Positions 42,325 through 51,039 of a stretch of DNA of 64,000 nt are shown in pieces. Source of the DNA: Thermopolyspora flexuosa (GTDB lineage: Bacteria; Actinomycetota; Actinomycetes; Streptosporangiales; Streptosporangiaceae); assembly GCF_006716785.1 (NCBI RefSeq), contig NZ_VFPQ01000001.1, forward strand, positions 930,001-994,000. Direction: 5' to 3'. The stretch's first letter is position 1; each line of letters opens with the position of its first letter. Made by a program: the position numbers and the translations under genes. Below the pieces are notes generated by a model, which worked only from the letters and a program-made list of their open reading frames with translations, did not search any database and had not been told where the DNA came from.

Positions 42325-44003
42325 TGAAGGTCATGGCCCAGCTCGCCATGGTGATGAACCTCGACAAGTGCATCGGCTGCCACACCTGCTCGGTCACCTG
42401 CAAGCAGGCGTGGACCAACCGGGCGGGCACCGAGTACGTCTGGTTCAACAACGTCGAGACCCGGCCCGGCCAGGGGTACCCGCGCACCTACGAGGACCAG
42501 AGGCGGTGGAAGGGCGGCTGGGAGCTCACCCGGCGCGGGCGGCTGCGGCTGCGCTCCGGCGGGCGGCTGCACCGGCTGCTGACCATCTTCGCCAACCCGC
42601 TCATGCCGTCCATCCAGGACTACTACGAGCCCTGGACGTACGACTACGACCGGCTGTTCACCGCGCCCGCCCAGGACGACGTCCCGGTCGCCCGGCCGCG
42701 CTCGCTCATCACCGGCAAGGAAACGAAGATCACCTGGAGCGCGAACTGGGACGACAACCTCGCCGGCGCGCCCGAGCTCGCGGCCGGCGACCCGGTGCTG
42801 CGCAAGGTGTCGGACAAGGTGCGGCTCGAGTTCGAGCGCGCCTTCATGTTCTACCTGCCGCGCATCTGCGAGCACTGCCTCAACCCGTCCTGCGTCGCCG
42901 CCTGCCCGTCCGGGGCGATGTACAAGCGCTCCGAGGACGGCATCGTGCTCGTCGACCAGGACCGCTGCCGCGGCTGGCGGATGTGCGTCACCGGCTGCCC
43001 GTACAAGAAGGTCTACTTCAACCACCGCACCGGCAAGGCGGAGAAGTGCACCTTCTGCTACCCGCGGGTCGAGGTGGGCATGCCCACGGTCTGCTCGGAG
43101 ACCTGCGTGGGCCGGCTGCGCTACATCGGGCTCGTCCTGTACGACGTGGACCGGGTCGGCGAGGCCGCGGCCACCCCGGACCCGAAGGACCTGTACGAGG
43201 CGCAGAAGGGCGTGTTCCTCGACCCGCACGACCCCGAGGTGATCGCGGCCGCCCGGGCCGAGGGCATCCCCGAGGACTGGCTGGAGGCCGCCCGCCGCTC
43301 GCCGGTCTACCGGCTCATCTTCGACTTCGGCGTGGCGCTGCCGCTCCACCCGGAGTTCCGCACCATGCCGATGGTCTGGTACATCCCGCCGCTGTCCCCG
43401 GTGGTCGACGCGCTCGTGGAGACCGGGCACGACGGCGAGGACGCCGGCAACCTGTTCGGCGCGATCGACGCGCTGCGCATCCCGGTCGAGTACCTCGCCG
43501 AGCTGTTCACCGCGGGCGACGTCGAGCCGGTGCGCGCCGTGCTGCGCCGCCTCGCCGCGATGCGCTCGTACATGCGCCGCATCAACCTCGGCGAGGAGCC
43601 GGACGAGTCGATCGCGCAGGCGGTAGGCATGACCGGGGAGCGCATCCAGGAGATGTACCGGCTGCTCGCGATCGCCGCCTACGAGGAGCGGTACGTGATC
43701 CCCACGGCGCACGCCGAGCAGGGCGCGCGGTTGGAGGAGTCCGACCTCGGCGGGTGCAGCCTCGACTACGCGGGCGGCCCCGGGATGGGCGGGCCGTTCG
43801 GCGAGGCGTCCGGCCGCGTTGCGCCGGTCGCGGTGGAGACCTTCCACGCGCTCAAGGACCGCACCACCTCCGGCGCCCTCGCCACCGGCCGGGACGACCT
43901 GCGGGGCCGCGTCAACCTGCTCAACTGGGACGGCAAGGGCCTCCCCGAGGGCCTGTTCCCACCGAAACGCGCCTCCGGCGGCACGGGGGAGGGGGAGTCA
44001 TGA
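42324..44003 (+). CDS. narH: Respiratory nitrate reductase beta subunit
   Basis: A 559-aa Fe-S protein; ATG 42324 overlaps the narG stop (TGATG). Four clusters are visible: CIGCHTCSVTC (residue about 16), CEHCLNPSCVAACP (about 184), CRGWRMCVTGCP (about 217; Trp in place of one Cys marks the 3Fe-4S cluster) and CTFCYPR plus CSETC (about 244-263). It conducts electrons from NarI haem to NarG. The C-terminus is longer and more Gly/Pro-rich than in enteric NarH. Confidence 0.96.
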   Translation: MKVMAQLAMVMNLDKCIGCHTCSVTCKQAWTNRAGTEYVWFNNVETRPGQGYPRTYEDQRRWKGGWELTRRGRLRLRSGGRLHRLLTIFANPLMPSIQDYYEPWTYDYDRLFTAPAQDDVPVARPRSLITGKETKITWSANWDDNLAGAPELAAGDPVLRKVSDKVRLEFERAFMFYLPRICEHCLNPSCVAACPSGAMYKRSEDGIVLVDQDRCRGWRMCVTGCPYKKVYFNHRTGKAEKCTFCYPRVEVGMPTVCSETCVGRLRYIGLVLYDVDRVGEAAATPDPKDLYEAQKGVFLDPHDPEVIAAARAEGIPEDWLEAARRSPVYRLIFDFGVALPLHPEFRTMPMVWYIPPLSPVVDALVETGHDGEDAGNLFGAIDALRIPVEYLAELFTAGDVEPVRAVLRRLAAMRSYMRRINLGEEPDESIAQAVGMTGERIQEMYRLLAIAAYEERYVIPTAHAEQGARLEESDLGGCSLDYAGGPGMGGPFGEASGRVAPVAVETFHALKDRTTSGALATGRDDLRGRVNLLNWDGKGLPEGLFPPKRASGGTGEGES

Positions 44004-44650
44004 GCCGGGCCGACGGCGACGGGCGCGTCGCGGTCACCCACCAGGTGGCCTCGGTGCTGCTCGGCTACCCGGACGAGCGGTTGTACCAGGCCCGCCCGGT
44101 GCTCCGCGAGGCGGTCGCCGGGCTCGGCGACGGCGAGGCGGCCGAGCGGCTGGCGGCGTTCCTCGACCACCTCGACGCCACCCCGCAGGCCGAGCTCGCC
44201 GCCCACTACGTGGACGTCTTCGACTTCAAGCGGCGCTGCTGCCCGTACCTCACCTACTACACCTGCGGCGACACCCGCAGGCGCGGCATGGCGCTGCTCC
44301 GCTTCAAGCACGCCTTCCGCGCCGCCGGATTCGAGATCGCCGACGGCGAGCTGCCCGACCACCTCGCCGTGGTGTGCGAGCTGTCCGGCCGCGGCGCCGT
44401 ACGCGAGGCCTGCCGCCTGCTGCGCGAGCACCGCCCCGGCATCGAGCTGCTGCTGCGCGCCCTGGAGGCGGAGGGCTCGCCGTACGCGCACGTCGTCGCC
44501 GCCGTCCTCGCCACCCTGCCGCCGCTCGGCGTCCGCGACCGCGAGGCCCTGTACCGGCTCGCCGCGCAGGGCCCGCCCGCCGAGGAGGTCGGCCTCGAAC
44601 CGTACGGCGTCACGCCGCCGCCCGTCGCACACCTGGAGGAGCACCGTTGA
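44000..44650 (+). CDS. narJ: Nitrate reductase assembly chaperone NarJ
   Basis: This 216-aa protein is in the NarJ/TorD family. The start overlaps the narH stop (ATGA). It has VASVLLGYPDERLYQARPVLREAV at the start, then AAHYVDVFDFKRRCCPYLTYYTCGDTRRRG (split over residues 65-95) and ELPDHLAVVCELS. It is needed for cofactor insertion into NarG and is not part of the final enzyme. Confidence 0.94.
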   Translation: MSRADGDGRVAVTHQVASVLLGYPDERLYQARPVLREAVAGLGDGEAAERLAAFLDHLDATPQAELAAHYVDVFDFKRRCCPYLTYYTCGDTRRRGMALLRFKHAFRAAGFEIADGELPDHLAVVCELSGRGAVREACRLLREHRPGIELLLRALEAEGSPYAHVVAAVLATLPPLGVRDREALYRLAAQGPPAEEVGLEPYGVTPPPVAHLEEHR

Positions 44651-45375
44651 ACGCGCTCGACGTCGCGCTGTGGGTGGTGGCCCCCTACATCGCGCTGACG
44701 AGCTTCGTGCTGGGCCACATCTGGCGCTACCGATACGACAAGTTCGGCTGGACCACCCGCTCCTCCCAGCTCTACGAGTCCCGCCTGCTGCGCATCGGCA
44801 GCCCGCTGTTCCACTTCGGCATCCTCATCGTGCTGCTCGGCCACGTCGTGGGCCTCGTCGTCCCCAAGTCGTGGACCGTGGCGCTCGGCATCGGCGAGGA
44901 GGCGTACCACCTGCTCGCCGTCGTCCTCGGCACCGTGGCCGGGTTCTGCACCGTGGCGGGCCTCGCCATCCTCATCTACCGCCGGCGTACGGTCGGCCCG
45001 GTGTTCACCGCGACCACCCGCAACGACAAGCTCATGTACGCGGTGCTCGCCGTCACCATCCTGCTCGGCCTGTACGCCACGGTGGCCGCGAACCTCGTCG
45101 GCGGCGGGTACGACTACCGCACCACGGTCTCGCCCTGGTTCCGCTCGATCTTCTACCTGCGGGCGCAGGGCGAGCTCATGGCCGACGCCCCGCTGCTGTT
45201 CCAGCTCCACGCGCTGAGCGCCCTGGTGCTGTTCGCGATCTGGCCGTTCACCCGCCTGGTCCACATGCTCACCGCACCCATCGGCTACCTCACCCGGCCG
45301 TACATCGTCTACCGCAGCCGCGACGACCGGCGTGGCACCCGCGCACCCCGCCGCGGCTGGGAACCGTCCCGCTGA
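44647..45375 (+). CDS. narI: Respiratory nitrate reductase gamma subunit
   Basis: A 242-aa membrane cytochrome b with five helices. It has the haem-ligating His residues in LFHFGILIVLLGHVVG (about 56-68) and in QLHALSALVLFAIWPFTRLVH (split, about 190-207). A TTG start at 44647 overlaps the narJ stop (TTGA); no ATG or GTG is better placed. It oxidises menaquinol and passes electrons to NarH. Last gene of narGHJI. Confidence 0.94.
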   Translation: MNALDVALWVVAPYIALTSFVLGHIWRYRYDKFGWTTRSSQLYESRLLRIGSPLFHFGILIVLLGHVVGLVVPKSWTVALGIGEEAYHLLAVVLGTVAGFCTVAGLAILIYRRRTVGPVFTATTRNDKLMYAVLAVTILLGLYATVAANLVGGGYDYRTTVSPWFRSIFYLRAQGELMADAPLLFQLHALSALVLFAIWPFTRLVHMLTAPIGYLTRPYIVYRSRDDRRGTRAPRRGWEPSR

Positions 45376-45389
45376 CCGCCCACCCCACA

Positions 45390-45425
45390 CCCGCCCGTGC
45401 CGCGCCGTACGCGGGCACGGGCGGG
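45390..45425 (+). terminator. Hairpin after narI
   Basis: A perfect 12-bp stem (CCCGCCCGTGCC at 45390-45401, complement at 45414-45425) 14 bp after the narI stop. No T-run. It separates the nitrate operon from the toxin/immunity island. Confidence 0.7.
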
Positions 45426-45527
45426 CCCGGTGGGCGGGCGCCGGCGCCTGCGAACGTGATCAGTCCAGGTCGGCTCGGCCCGCTGCGCGGCGGCCGAGCG
45501 ACGTCCGTATCGGGCGTGAACGCGGAA

Positions 45528-45550
45528 TTGTCGTACCCGAGAACTACGAT
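45528..45550 (+). promoter_or_regulatory. PafBC/RecA-NDp-like promoter element, copy 1
   Basis: TTGTCGTAC, 8 bp, TACGAT. The published actinobacterial RecA-independent DNA-damage promoter is TTGTCRGTG-N8-TAnnnT. The first six bases, the 8-bp spacer and the TAnnnT box agree; GTG is replaced by TAC. It lies 110 bp upstream of the 138-aa gene. The surrounding about 45 bp are shared with copy 2 at 47328. Confidence 0.55.
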
Positions 45551-45660
45551 GCCGCGCCGATGTGAGACGTTCGCCCTCCCCATCGGCCGGAGAAAAGGCG
45601 GTCCGGTGGACCTCTCCGGCTGAAGAGGGCGGACGTCTGACGTGAAAGAGAGGGGCGTCC

Positions 45661-46077
45661 GTGACGGAGGCGTGGACGGACCTGCGCCACGACGATCCGA
45701 ATCTGGAATCCGACATGGTCTACGTGGGCGTGGGCGATGCGATCGTCCGTCTGGGCAGGCGCACCGACGATGATCCGTCCCCGATCTTCTGGTGTATCGA
45801 CCGGCGCGATGACCACCTCGCGGACGGGGCGTTCCGGGACATGGCCATGCTGCGGATGGTGCCACCCGGCGACGCGGTGCAACGGATCATCGCGTTCGTC
45901 AGGCGGCGAGACGCCTTCGACATGCTGCGCTCCTGGCCGGCCGTCGCGGCGGCGGGCTGGAAGCCGGAAGACGTCCACGAGTTCCTGGTCGAGTGCGCCG
46001 AAGGACCGCGGGAGGACGTCGCGGAGGCGGCGCGCGACTCTCTGGCCGGCGGACACCGCACGCCTTCGATCCTCTAG
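45661..46077 (+). CDS. Unknown protein, first gene of the immunity-type array
   Basis: This 138-aa acidic soluble protein has a GTG start at 45661. It contains DMVYVGVGDAIVRLGRR, FWCIDRRDD and RSWPAVAAAGWKPEDVHEFLVECAEG. No known family is recognised. It is placed downstream of a DNA-damage-type promoter element and ahead of several small immunity-like genes, so it is possibly an immunity protein for a displaced toxin. The last 25 residues look helical. Confidence 0.6.
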   Translation: MTEAWTDLRHDDPNLESDMVYVGVGDAIVRLGRRTDDDPSPIFWCIDRRDDHLADGAFRDMAMLRMVPPGDAVQRIIAFVRRRDAFDMLRSWPAVAAAGWKPEDVHEFLVECAEGPREDVAEAARDSLAGGHRTPSIL

Positions 46078-46303
46078 CGCGGAGAACAGGTGGCCATCGA
46101 GCCGTCCGAAGCGAGGCACCCGGGTCATGACGACCTGCGCTGCTCGACGTGTCCCCGGGAAGGGACGTGCCCGCCGTGATCCGCATGGCCGTACGGGCCG
46201 AACGCGACGGCCTGGACGGCCGGAAGCGGGCCGGCGTCGAACCTTTCGTACACGAGCCGACGTCACTCGAAGCGTCGGCAGGAACAAGAGCAGTGGAGAC
46301 GGC

Positions 46304-46843
46304 ATGGACGACACGAGCTTTCTCGGCAGCTACACGGTCGGCACCGACGCGGGAATGTGCTGCCTCTGGCAGCCCGAGCACTTCGCCCATGTGACGAGCT
46401 ACGACGTCTGGGAGGACGCCCTCGGGAACGATCCCGCCATCGAGAGATCCATCGAGGCCGGAGCGTTCGTCCCGCTCTACCTCCACAGCGACGGGGTCTA
46501 CCAGGTGACCCTCCGAACCGGCGCGCGAACTCCCCGCGAGAAGCGCTACACCACGGCCTCGTCGGAGCCGTACCTGCTGGTGTCGAAGGGAGCCGTGGCG
46601 CTCAGCGGCATCGAGGCGGTGGGAGCCGACCTCGACGCGGCCGAGACGATCGCCCTCGCCCCGGGGCGGTACGCGGTCGAGGTTCACCTGATCGACTGGC
46701 AGGCCGAGCCGGGCTCGACCGACGCGGACGGCAACGCGGTCGACGGCGCCCTTCCCGACTTCGTCGTCGAGATCAGCCCCGAGCCCGACCCCGCGCCGCC
46801 GTACCGGAGAACCGTCGAGACCTTCGACCTGCCGGAGGAGTGA
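46304..46843 (+). CDS. Immunity-type protein, paralogue of the gene at 47609
   Basis: This 179-aa acidic protein starts MDDTSFLGSYTVGTDAGM. It is clearly paralogous to the protein at 47609-48169: shared CLWQPEHFAHV, GVYQVTLRTG, SSEPYLLVSKGAVALSG, LPDFVVEI and a C-terminal TFD. The type resembles my memory of DUF6386, but I am not certain. Position in an Rhs-flanking array suggests an immunity role. A short block (GTCGAACCTTTCGT, 46236-46249) upstream is also present before the paralogue (47532-47545), so promoter and gene were duplicated together. Confidence 0.65.
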   Translation: MDDTSFLGSYTVGTDAGMCCLWQPEHFAHVTSYDVWEDALGNDPAIERSIEAGAFVPLYLHSDGVYQVTLRTGARTPREKRYTTASSEPYLLVSKGAVALSGIEAVGADLDAAETIALAPGRYAVEVHLIDWQAEPGSTDADGNAVDGALPDFVVEISPEPDPAPPYRRTVETFDLPEE

Positions 46844-47006
46844 CGCGGTGGCGTGCGTCATGGCCGGACTCCCGGCCGCGGCCCTCCGGCCTGGCGGACG
46901 CCGCGGCAGGGCTCCGCGCCACGCTGCCGGGGGTGAGCCGTACCCGCTGGGGAGGGCGCCGGCCGCCATCGATCCGTCCTCGCCGAAGGACGCGGAGGAC
47001 CGAACC

Positions 47007-47288
47007 ATGCGCCACCTGAGAGTCCTCTGGCACCACGATCACGATGACGAGCCCGTGGAGATCTACAGCGAGCTGGACGACGAAGGTTACGAGGTCCGGA
47101 AGGTCGAGGTCTTCCGGAACGGCCGTCACGACCACGCGGACGCCGGGACCTCGACCGGACGGACCGGGTCGGCCGAGGTCCCGATCCCCGGCATCGAGGA
47201 GATCGCCGAGCTGGACGAGTTCACGCCGATGTGGGTGACCGCCGAGGAGTTCGAGGCGGTCTGGCGCAAGGCGATCGCGTCACACTGA
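47007..47288 (+). CDS. DUF6881 family protein
   Basis: This 93-aa acidic protein has LRVLWHHDHDDEPVEIYSELD, GYEVRKVEVFRNGR and PIPGIEEIAELDEFTPMWVTAEEFEAVW (split over residues 55-88). I recognise the DUF6881 family by its opening, by ELDDEGYEVRKVE and by the ending with a conserved W. Such proteins are frequent beside Rhs/polymorphic toxin genes and are believed to be immunity proteins, but this is not proven here. Start ATG 47007. Confidence 0.75.
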   Translation: MRHLRVLWHHDHDDEPVEIYSELDDEGYEVRKVEVFRNGRHDHADAGTSTGRTGSAEVPIPGIEEIAELDEFTPMWVTAEEFEAVWRKAIASH

Positions 47289-47327
47289 TCGGTCCGGCCC
47301 TGCCGGCCGGATGCCGGGCACAGGGAA

Positions 47328-47350
47328 TTGTCGTACCCCGCCCCTACGAT
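47328..47350 (+). promoter_or_regulatory. PafBC/RecA-NDp-like promoter element, copy 2
   Basis: TTGTCGTAC, 8 bp, TACGAT, identical in box and spacing to copy 1; only the 8-bp spacer differs. The flanking GGAATTGTCGTACCC and GATGCCG are shared. The next gene starts at 47609. The repeat of the same boxes with a differing spacer is what selection on a promoter would give. Confidence 0.55.
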
Positions 47351-47608
47351 GCCGCCGTCGGCGTGAGACGTTCGACCTCGCCACGGCCCGGAGAACGGCC
47401 GTCGTCTCGTCGGACGACATGCCGGGGGAAGCGGGCGGCGTCGCCGCCATGCGCCTCCGGTATGGGCGTTTCCCGCTGCTTCGGCCGCGGATCAGGCCCT
47501 CCGGACGGGACCGGCGTATCGGGTGTGGGGTGTCGAACCTTTCGTGTGCGAGCCGAAGTGACCGTGCACGGATCGCTCTGATCTTGGACTGACGTATCGA
47601 GGTGAGCG

Positions 47609-48169
47609 ATGGACGACGAGAACCTTCTGGGCAGCTACACGATCATGACCGATGCGGGCATGTGCGCTCTCTGGCAGCCCGAACACTTCGCTCATGTCGG
47701 CGACGACGAATGGGCCGATGTCCTCGGCACCGACGCCGCGATGGAAAGCTGCATCGAGGCGGGGGTGTTCGTCCCGCTCAACATCGGAAGCGACGGCGTC
47801 TACCGGGTGGTCCTCCGAACGGGTGAGCGGACCGCCCGGGAGAAGCGCTACACCCAGCTCTCCTCCGAGCCGTACCTGCTCGTCTCGAAGGGGGTCGTGG
47901 CGCTCAGCGGCGTGGAGTACATCCTCGGCCAGGAAGAGGCCGAAAAGATCGACCTGGCCCCGGGGAGATACACGGTCACGGTCCATTGGATCGAATGGGA
48001 GGCCGAGCCGGGATCGGTCGACGCGCGAGGAAAAGTGACCGGCTCGGCCCTGCCCGATTTCGTGGTCGAGATCACCCCCGAACGCCGGCCCGCGCCGACG
48101 TACCGCAAAAACGTCAACACCTTCGACTGGGACGAGTGGGTTCGCCGCATCTTGCGCGACAAGGAGTGA
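47609..48169 (+). CDS. Immunity-type protein, paralogue of the gene at 46304
   Basis: This 186-aa acidic protein starts MDDENLLGSYTIMTDAGM; AGGTGAGCG lies ahead of the ATG. It is a paralogue of the gene at 46304 over the whole length, with an extra C-terminal WDEWVRRILRDKE. Both contain CxLWQPEHFAHV, a central SSEPYLLVSKG and LPDFVVEI. Unknown function; probable immunity protein. Its leader carries the DNA-damage-type element. Confidence 0.65.
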   Translation: MDDENLLGSYTIMTDAGMCALWQPEHFAHVGDDEWADVLGTDAAMESCIEAGVFVPLNIGSDGVYRVVLRTGERTAREKRYTQLSSEPYLLVSKGVVALSGVEYILGQEEAEKIDLAPGRYTVTVHWIEWEAEPGSVDARGKVTGSALPDFVVEITPERRPAPTYRKNVNTFDWDEWVRRILRDKE

Positions 48170-48295
48170 GGAGGGGCGGCCGTCGCCACCGCGTCCGGCG
48201 CCGGGACGGCGCCCGGATCCGCCCCGGCGTCGGCCGGTGAGCCGCCGCTCACCGATGCGTGTGAGCACTTCTTTGATGTGCCTCGAATCAATGTC

Positions 48296-48856
48296 ATGAT
48301 CATCAGGCTTGAGCCACCGCATGGCGTGCCGCCGCTCCTCATCGGCATGTCGATCGACGAGTCGCGCGACGCCGTGGCCCTCTGGGGTGATGTCGAGGAG
48401 CTTCCGGCGACGCCCGGCAGGGCGTTCGCGCTGCGCGCCCGGGACGAGGATCTGACCCGGGACGTCTTCGCCTACTTCGAGGACGGCGCAGGCGGCGGCG
48501 TCACGGCCGTCGAGGTGTGGCGGCCGGAGCCGGCCACGCGGCCCGGGGCGAACGTGCAGGTGCGCTACGGCGAGCTGGACGTCTTCGGCCTTCCCGCCGA
48601 CGACGTTCTCCGCATCCTGCGGGACCGGGGTGTCGAGGTCGACGAATCCGATCCCTTCTATCCGAGCTGCCCCCGGCTCCTGTTGGGGTTCAACCGGGAG
48701 GGCGGTGCCCACGCCGACGAGGAGACGGGAATGGCGCGATTCTTCGAGTCGGTCCTCGTCTCGTATCCCGGCTACGACGACCCCGAGCGGCTCGCCGCGG
48801 AGCGCATGCGCCTCGAGGAGGACTTGCGCCGGCATGGGATCGTGCCGCCGCGATGA
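48296..48856 (+). CDS. Immunity-type protein, paralogue of the gene at 62165
   Basis: This 186-aa acidic protein begins MIIRLEPPHGVPPLLIGMSIDE; the paralogue at 62165 begins VIIRLQPPEGVPPLLIGMSIDE. This fixes the start at ATG 48296 rather than the GTG six codons upstream. Shared features are LTRDVFAYFED, the acidic EVDESDPFYP with the following CP, GFNREGG and FFESVLV. No known family is recognised. The partner copy sits directly after a toxin-tip remnant, which supports an immunity role for both. The stop overlaps the next gene. Confidence 0.65.
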   Translation: MIIRLEPPHGVPPLLIGMSIDESRDAVALWGDVEELPATPGRAFALRARDEDLTRDVFAYFEDGAGGGVTAVEVWRPEPATRPGANVQVRYGELDVFGLPADDVLRILRDRGVEVDESDPFYPSCPRLLLGFNREGGAHADEETGMARFFESVLVSYPGYDDPERLAAERMRLEEDLRRHGIVPPR

Positions 48857-49395
48857 AAGGCCGACGGATGAAGTGGATAGAGGCGACGGGCGGCCCGGTC
48901 GTCCTGATCGCCCGGGACGACGTGCCGCTATGGACGGGCCACGAGGGCGACTATGACCGGGCGTGCGAGGTCGCGGTCAAGGGCGTGCAGCGTGTCTTTG
49001 AGATATCCGACTACATCGAGGCGCAGGCGCTCCGGCGCGCCCTTCTGGATTTCAAGCTCGACTGCCCCGATGCGGCCGAGACGCTCGCCTCGGATCCGGT
49101 GTTCGCCCGAATCCTGAACAGGCTTTCCGAATCGCTGAAAACCGTGTACGACGGCCGGGGAGAGGTGCCCGCGAGAAGATGGCGTGAACAGCACGAATCG
49201 TGGTCCTCACTGGCGGAGCGGGAGTACGACAAAAAGGTCCGCGTGAACTATGCCCGCAGAATGCCCCGGTGGCATGAGTGGAGCGAGGAGGACCGACGTG
49301 AGGTGCTCACGATTCTGGCGGCTCCGTACATTCTCGATGATGAGATGTTGCAGGAGCTCCGCGCCGTGGTGAGCCGAGCGTCCGAGGAGGATTGA
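48853..49395 (+). CDS. Imm21-like immunity protein
   Basis: This 180-aa protein starts MKGRRMKWIEATGGPVVLI (ATG 48853 overlapping the previous stop; ATG 48868, MKWIEA, is an alternative with its own AAGG). The opening WIEATGGPVVLIARDDVPLW...DYDRACEV is characteristic of the Imm21 immunity family as I know it; the C-terminal half (RMPRWHEWSEEDRREVLTILA) is helical and less conserved. No toxin partner is adjacent, so it is an orphan immunity gene. The stop overlaps the following gene (TGATG). Confidence 0.7.
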   Translation: MKGRRMKWIEATGGPVVLIARDDVPLWTGHEGDYDRACEVAVKGVQRVFEISDYIEAQALRRALLDFKLDCPDAAETLASDPVFARILNRLSESLKTVYDGRGEVPARRWREQHESWSSLAEREYDKKVRVNYARRMPRWHEWSEEDRREVLTILAAPYILDDEMLQELRAVVSRASEED

Positions 49396-50012
49396 TGGCC
49401 AGGGATATGTCCGCGCCGGCGGTGTTGCGTTTGGCGAGGGACCTCGGCGTGGTCCCTTCGAACGCCGAGGTGACCCGAAGAGGTGGGGTGAACTGGGTAT
49501 CCGGGGAGTTGGAGTATTTTGGATGGGTCATGAAGCGTGTTCCGGGTCGACTGACCTGGGGCCTGAATGTAGGCGATGCGAAGTTCGGGCCGCTTATGAG
49601 CGAATATGGGCGAATGGTCGTGTGGATTCGCGGCCCGCGTGATGAGTTCCCTGTCCCCAAGCGGCCGGATGATCACTTGATCGAGTGGCTCCAGGAAGGG
49701 TTGGGGAAAGCGAAAGAATTCGTGGCCGATCGTAAGGACCTCTGCGTTCTTTTCGCGTCGCCGGAAGACGTATGGCGGGGAGACCTGTATGCGTGGCTCC
49801 CGCCGTCCAACTATCCGGCTCGGCTGGTCAAAGCCTTGGTGCTGGCGCGTGATATCGGCAATCCTGAAATGGAAGCGCAGGTCATGGGGCGGCTGAGGCG
49901 AGAGAGAAAGGTTGATCCCAGGACCGGAGAATTGACCGACGTCATGACCGAGGCCAGAAGCTGGGCGCGTCAGTTTTCGGCCGTACTCGGGTTCGATATC
50001 CCGCTCCAGTAA
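49395..50012 (+). CDS. Immunity protein of the three-copy family, intact orphan copy
   Basis: This 205-aa protein starts MARDMSAPAVLRLARDLGV. It is closely similar over its full length to 61147-61758, the gene directly after the Rhs nuclease tip, and to the broken copy at 51567-52180. Shared features are PGRLTWGLNVGDAKFGPLM, RMVVWIRGPRDEFPVP, SPEDVWRGDLYAWLPP and a C-terminal FSAVLGFDIPL. It is an orphan immunity gene, presumably left after an earlier nuclease tip was exchanged. The conserved downstream sequence (TTGACCGGAAACGACG) is also shared with the other copies. Confidence 0.8.
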   Translation: MARDMSAPAVLRLARDLGVVPSNAEVTRRGGVNWVSGELEYFGWVMKRVPGRLTWGLNVGDAKFGPLMSEYGRMVVWIRGPRDEFPVPKRPDDHLIEWLQEGLGKAKEFVADRKDLCVLFASPEDVWRGDLYAWLPPSNYPARLVKALVLARDIGNPEMEAQVMGRLRRERKVDPRTGELTDVMTEARSWARQFSAVLGFDIPLQ

Positions 50013-50110
50013 AAGATGCGGCTTGACCGGAAACGACGACCGGCCGACGCTTGCAACGGTGCGGCTGAACCGAATCCGCTGCTGTGGGCGGAGCACCTGG
50101 ACTTCAACGA

Positions 50111-50224
50111 TTGTTCACCCTGGACGCGAACTCCCCGGAGGAGATACCGCTGATGGCTTCACAGATGGGCGATACGCTCAGGCCGTGGCCTGATGGAACG
50201 CGAGTACGTAGGCACGTGGTGTGA
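50111..50224 (+). pseudogene. Remnant of a small immunity- or toxin-associated gene
   Basis: From TTG 50111 a 37-residue frame reads LFTLDANSPEEIPLMASQMG, then RPWPDGTRVRRHVV. Just upstream another frame reads EPNPLLWAEHLDFND and runs into it. The two look like one gene broken by a single-base change. Family unknown. It is weak evidence but the amino-acid character is coding-like and unlike chance frames here. Confidence 0.35.
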
Positions 50225-50235
50225 TAGGAGGCTCG

Positions 50236-50856
50236 ATGAACCCCCTGAGACGGCTCGCGGAACTGGGATCGGCGCCGTTGGGAGGTCCGCTGCAGGAGCA
50301 GAACGGTGTCCCGAATATCCTTCGACCGCTCCTGCTCATGAAGAACGGGTTTTACGCCTTCGAGTCATCCCTGCACGTCTACCCTTGGGGAGGCGGGCCC
50401 GGAAGCGGTGAGTTTTGGAATGACCCACGCCTTTGGCGGGAGGAGTACGGCGACGCGGTCGCAGGACTGACTTTCTTTGCGGAGGATGCTTTCGGATTTC
50501 AATTCGCCACCGATGGCGATGCGATTTTCTCTTTCGATCCGGAGGTGGCGGAACGTGAACGAGTGTCCTCTGATGTCATGGAATGGGCGTCCCTTATATT
50601 AGAGGACTTCGAGGTGCGAACCGGATTTCCGGTCATGCATGAGTGGCAAGTTCACAACGGCCGTATATTGCACGGTCACAGGCTTGCTCCCGCGACGCCG
50701 TTTTTTCTTGGCGGAAAATATGAAGCTCGTGAAATGCGTATGATGGAATCCGTCGGCTTGATGCGGTTCAGAGCGAACGTCTATCGCCAAGTTAAAGATC
50801 TCCCGGACGGGGCGAAGGTCCGTATCGTGGTCGATTGGGATTCCGGGGAATCCTGA
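50236..50856 (+). CDS. SMI1/KNR4 (SUKH)-like immunity protein
   Basis: This 206-aa protein has a strong ribosome site (AGGAGG) before ATG 50236. Features are LLLMKNGFYAFESSLHVYPWG, WREEYGDAVAGLTFFAEDAFGFQFA, and SFDPEVAERERVSSDVMEWASLILED, followed by HEWQVHNGRIL and HRLAPATPFFLGG. This is the pattern of SMI1/KNR4-type (SUKH) proteins, widespread immunity proteins of polymorphic toxins. Base composition is clearly lower in GC than in the chromosomal neighbours. No partner toxin is adjacent. Confidence 0.75.
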   Translation: MNPLRRLAELGSAPLGGPLQEQNGVPNILRPLLLMKNGFYAFESSLHVYPWGGGPGSGEFWNDPRLWREEYGDAVAGLTFFAEDAFGFQFATDGDAIFSFDPEVAERERVSSDVMEWASLILEDFEVRTGFPVMHEWQVHNGRILHGHRLAPATPFFLGGKYEAREMRMMESVGLMRFRANVYRQVKDLPDGAKVRIVVDWDSGES

Positions 50857-51039
50857 TCATTCGATCGGCCGGACACGTGCCGCCGCCTTTCGCTCGAGAT
50901 GAGGAGAGCGGGGAGACGTGTATTTTTCGGCGAGCGGACGTTTTCCTTGGCTATGTATCGCTTGACTCGGGCGGTCTGTATGGATTCAGGCGGGTCTAGA
51001 GACTGCGAGCTTGGTTTCGTGGGACACGACGATCCCGTG

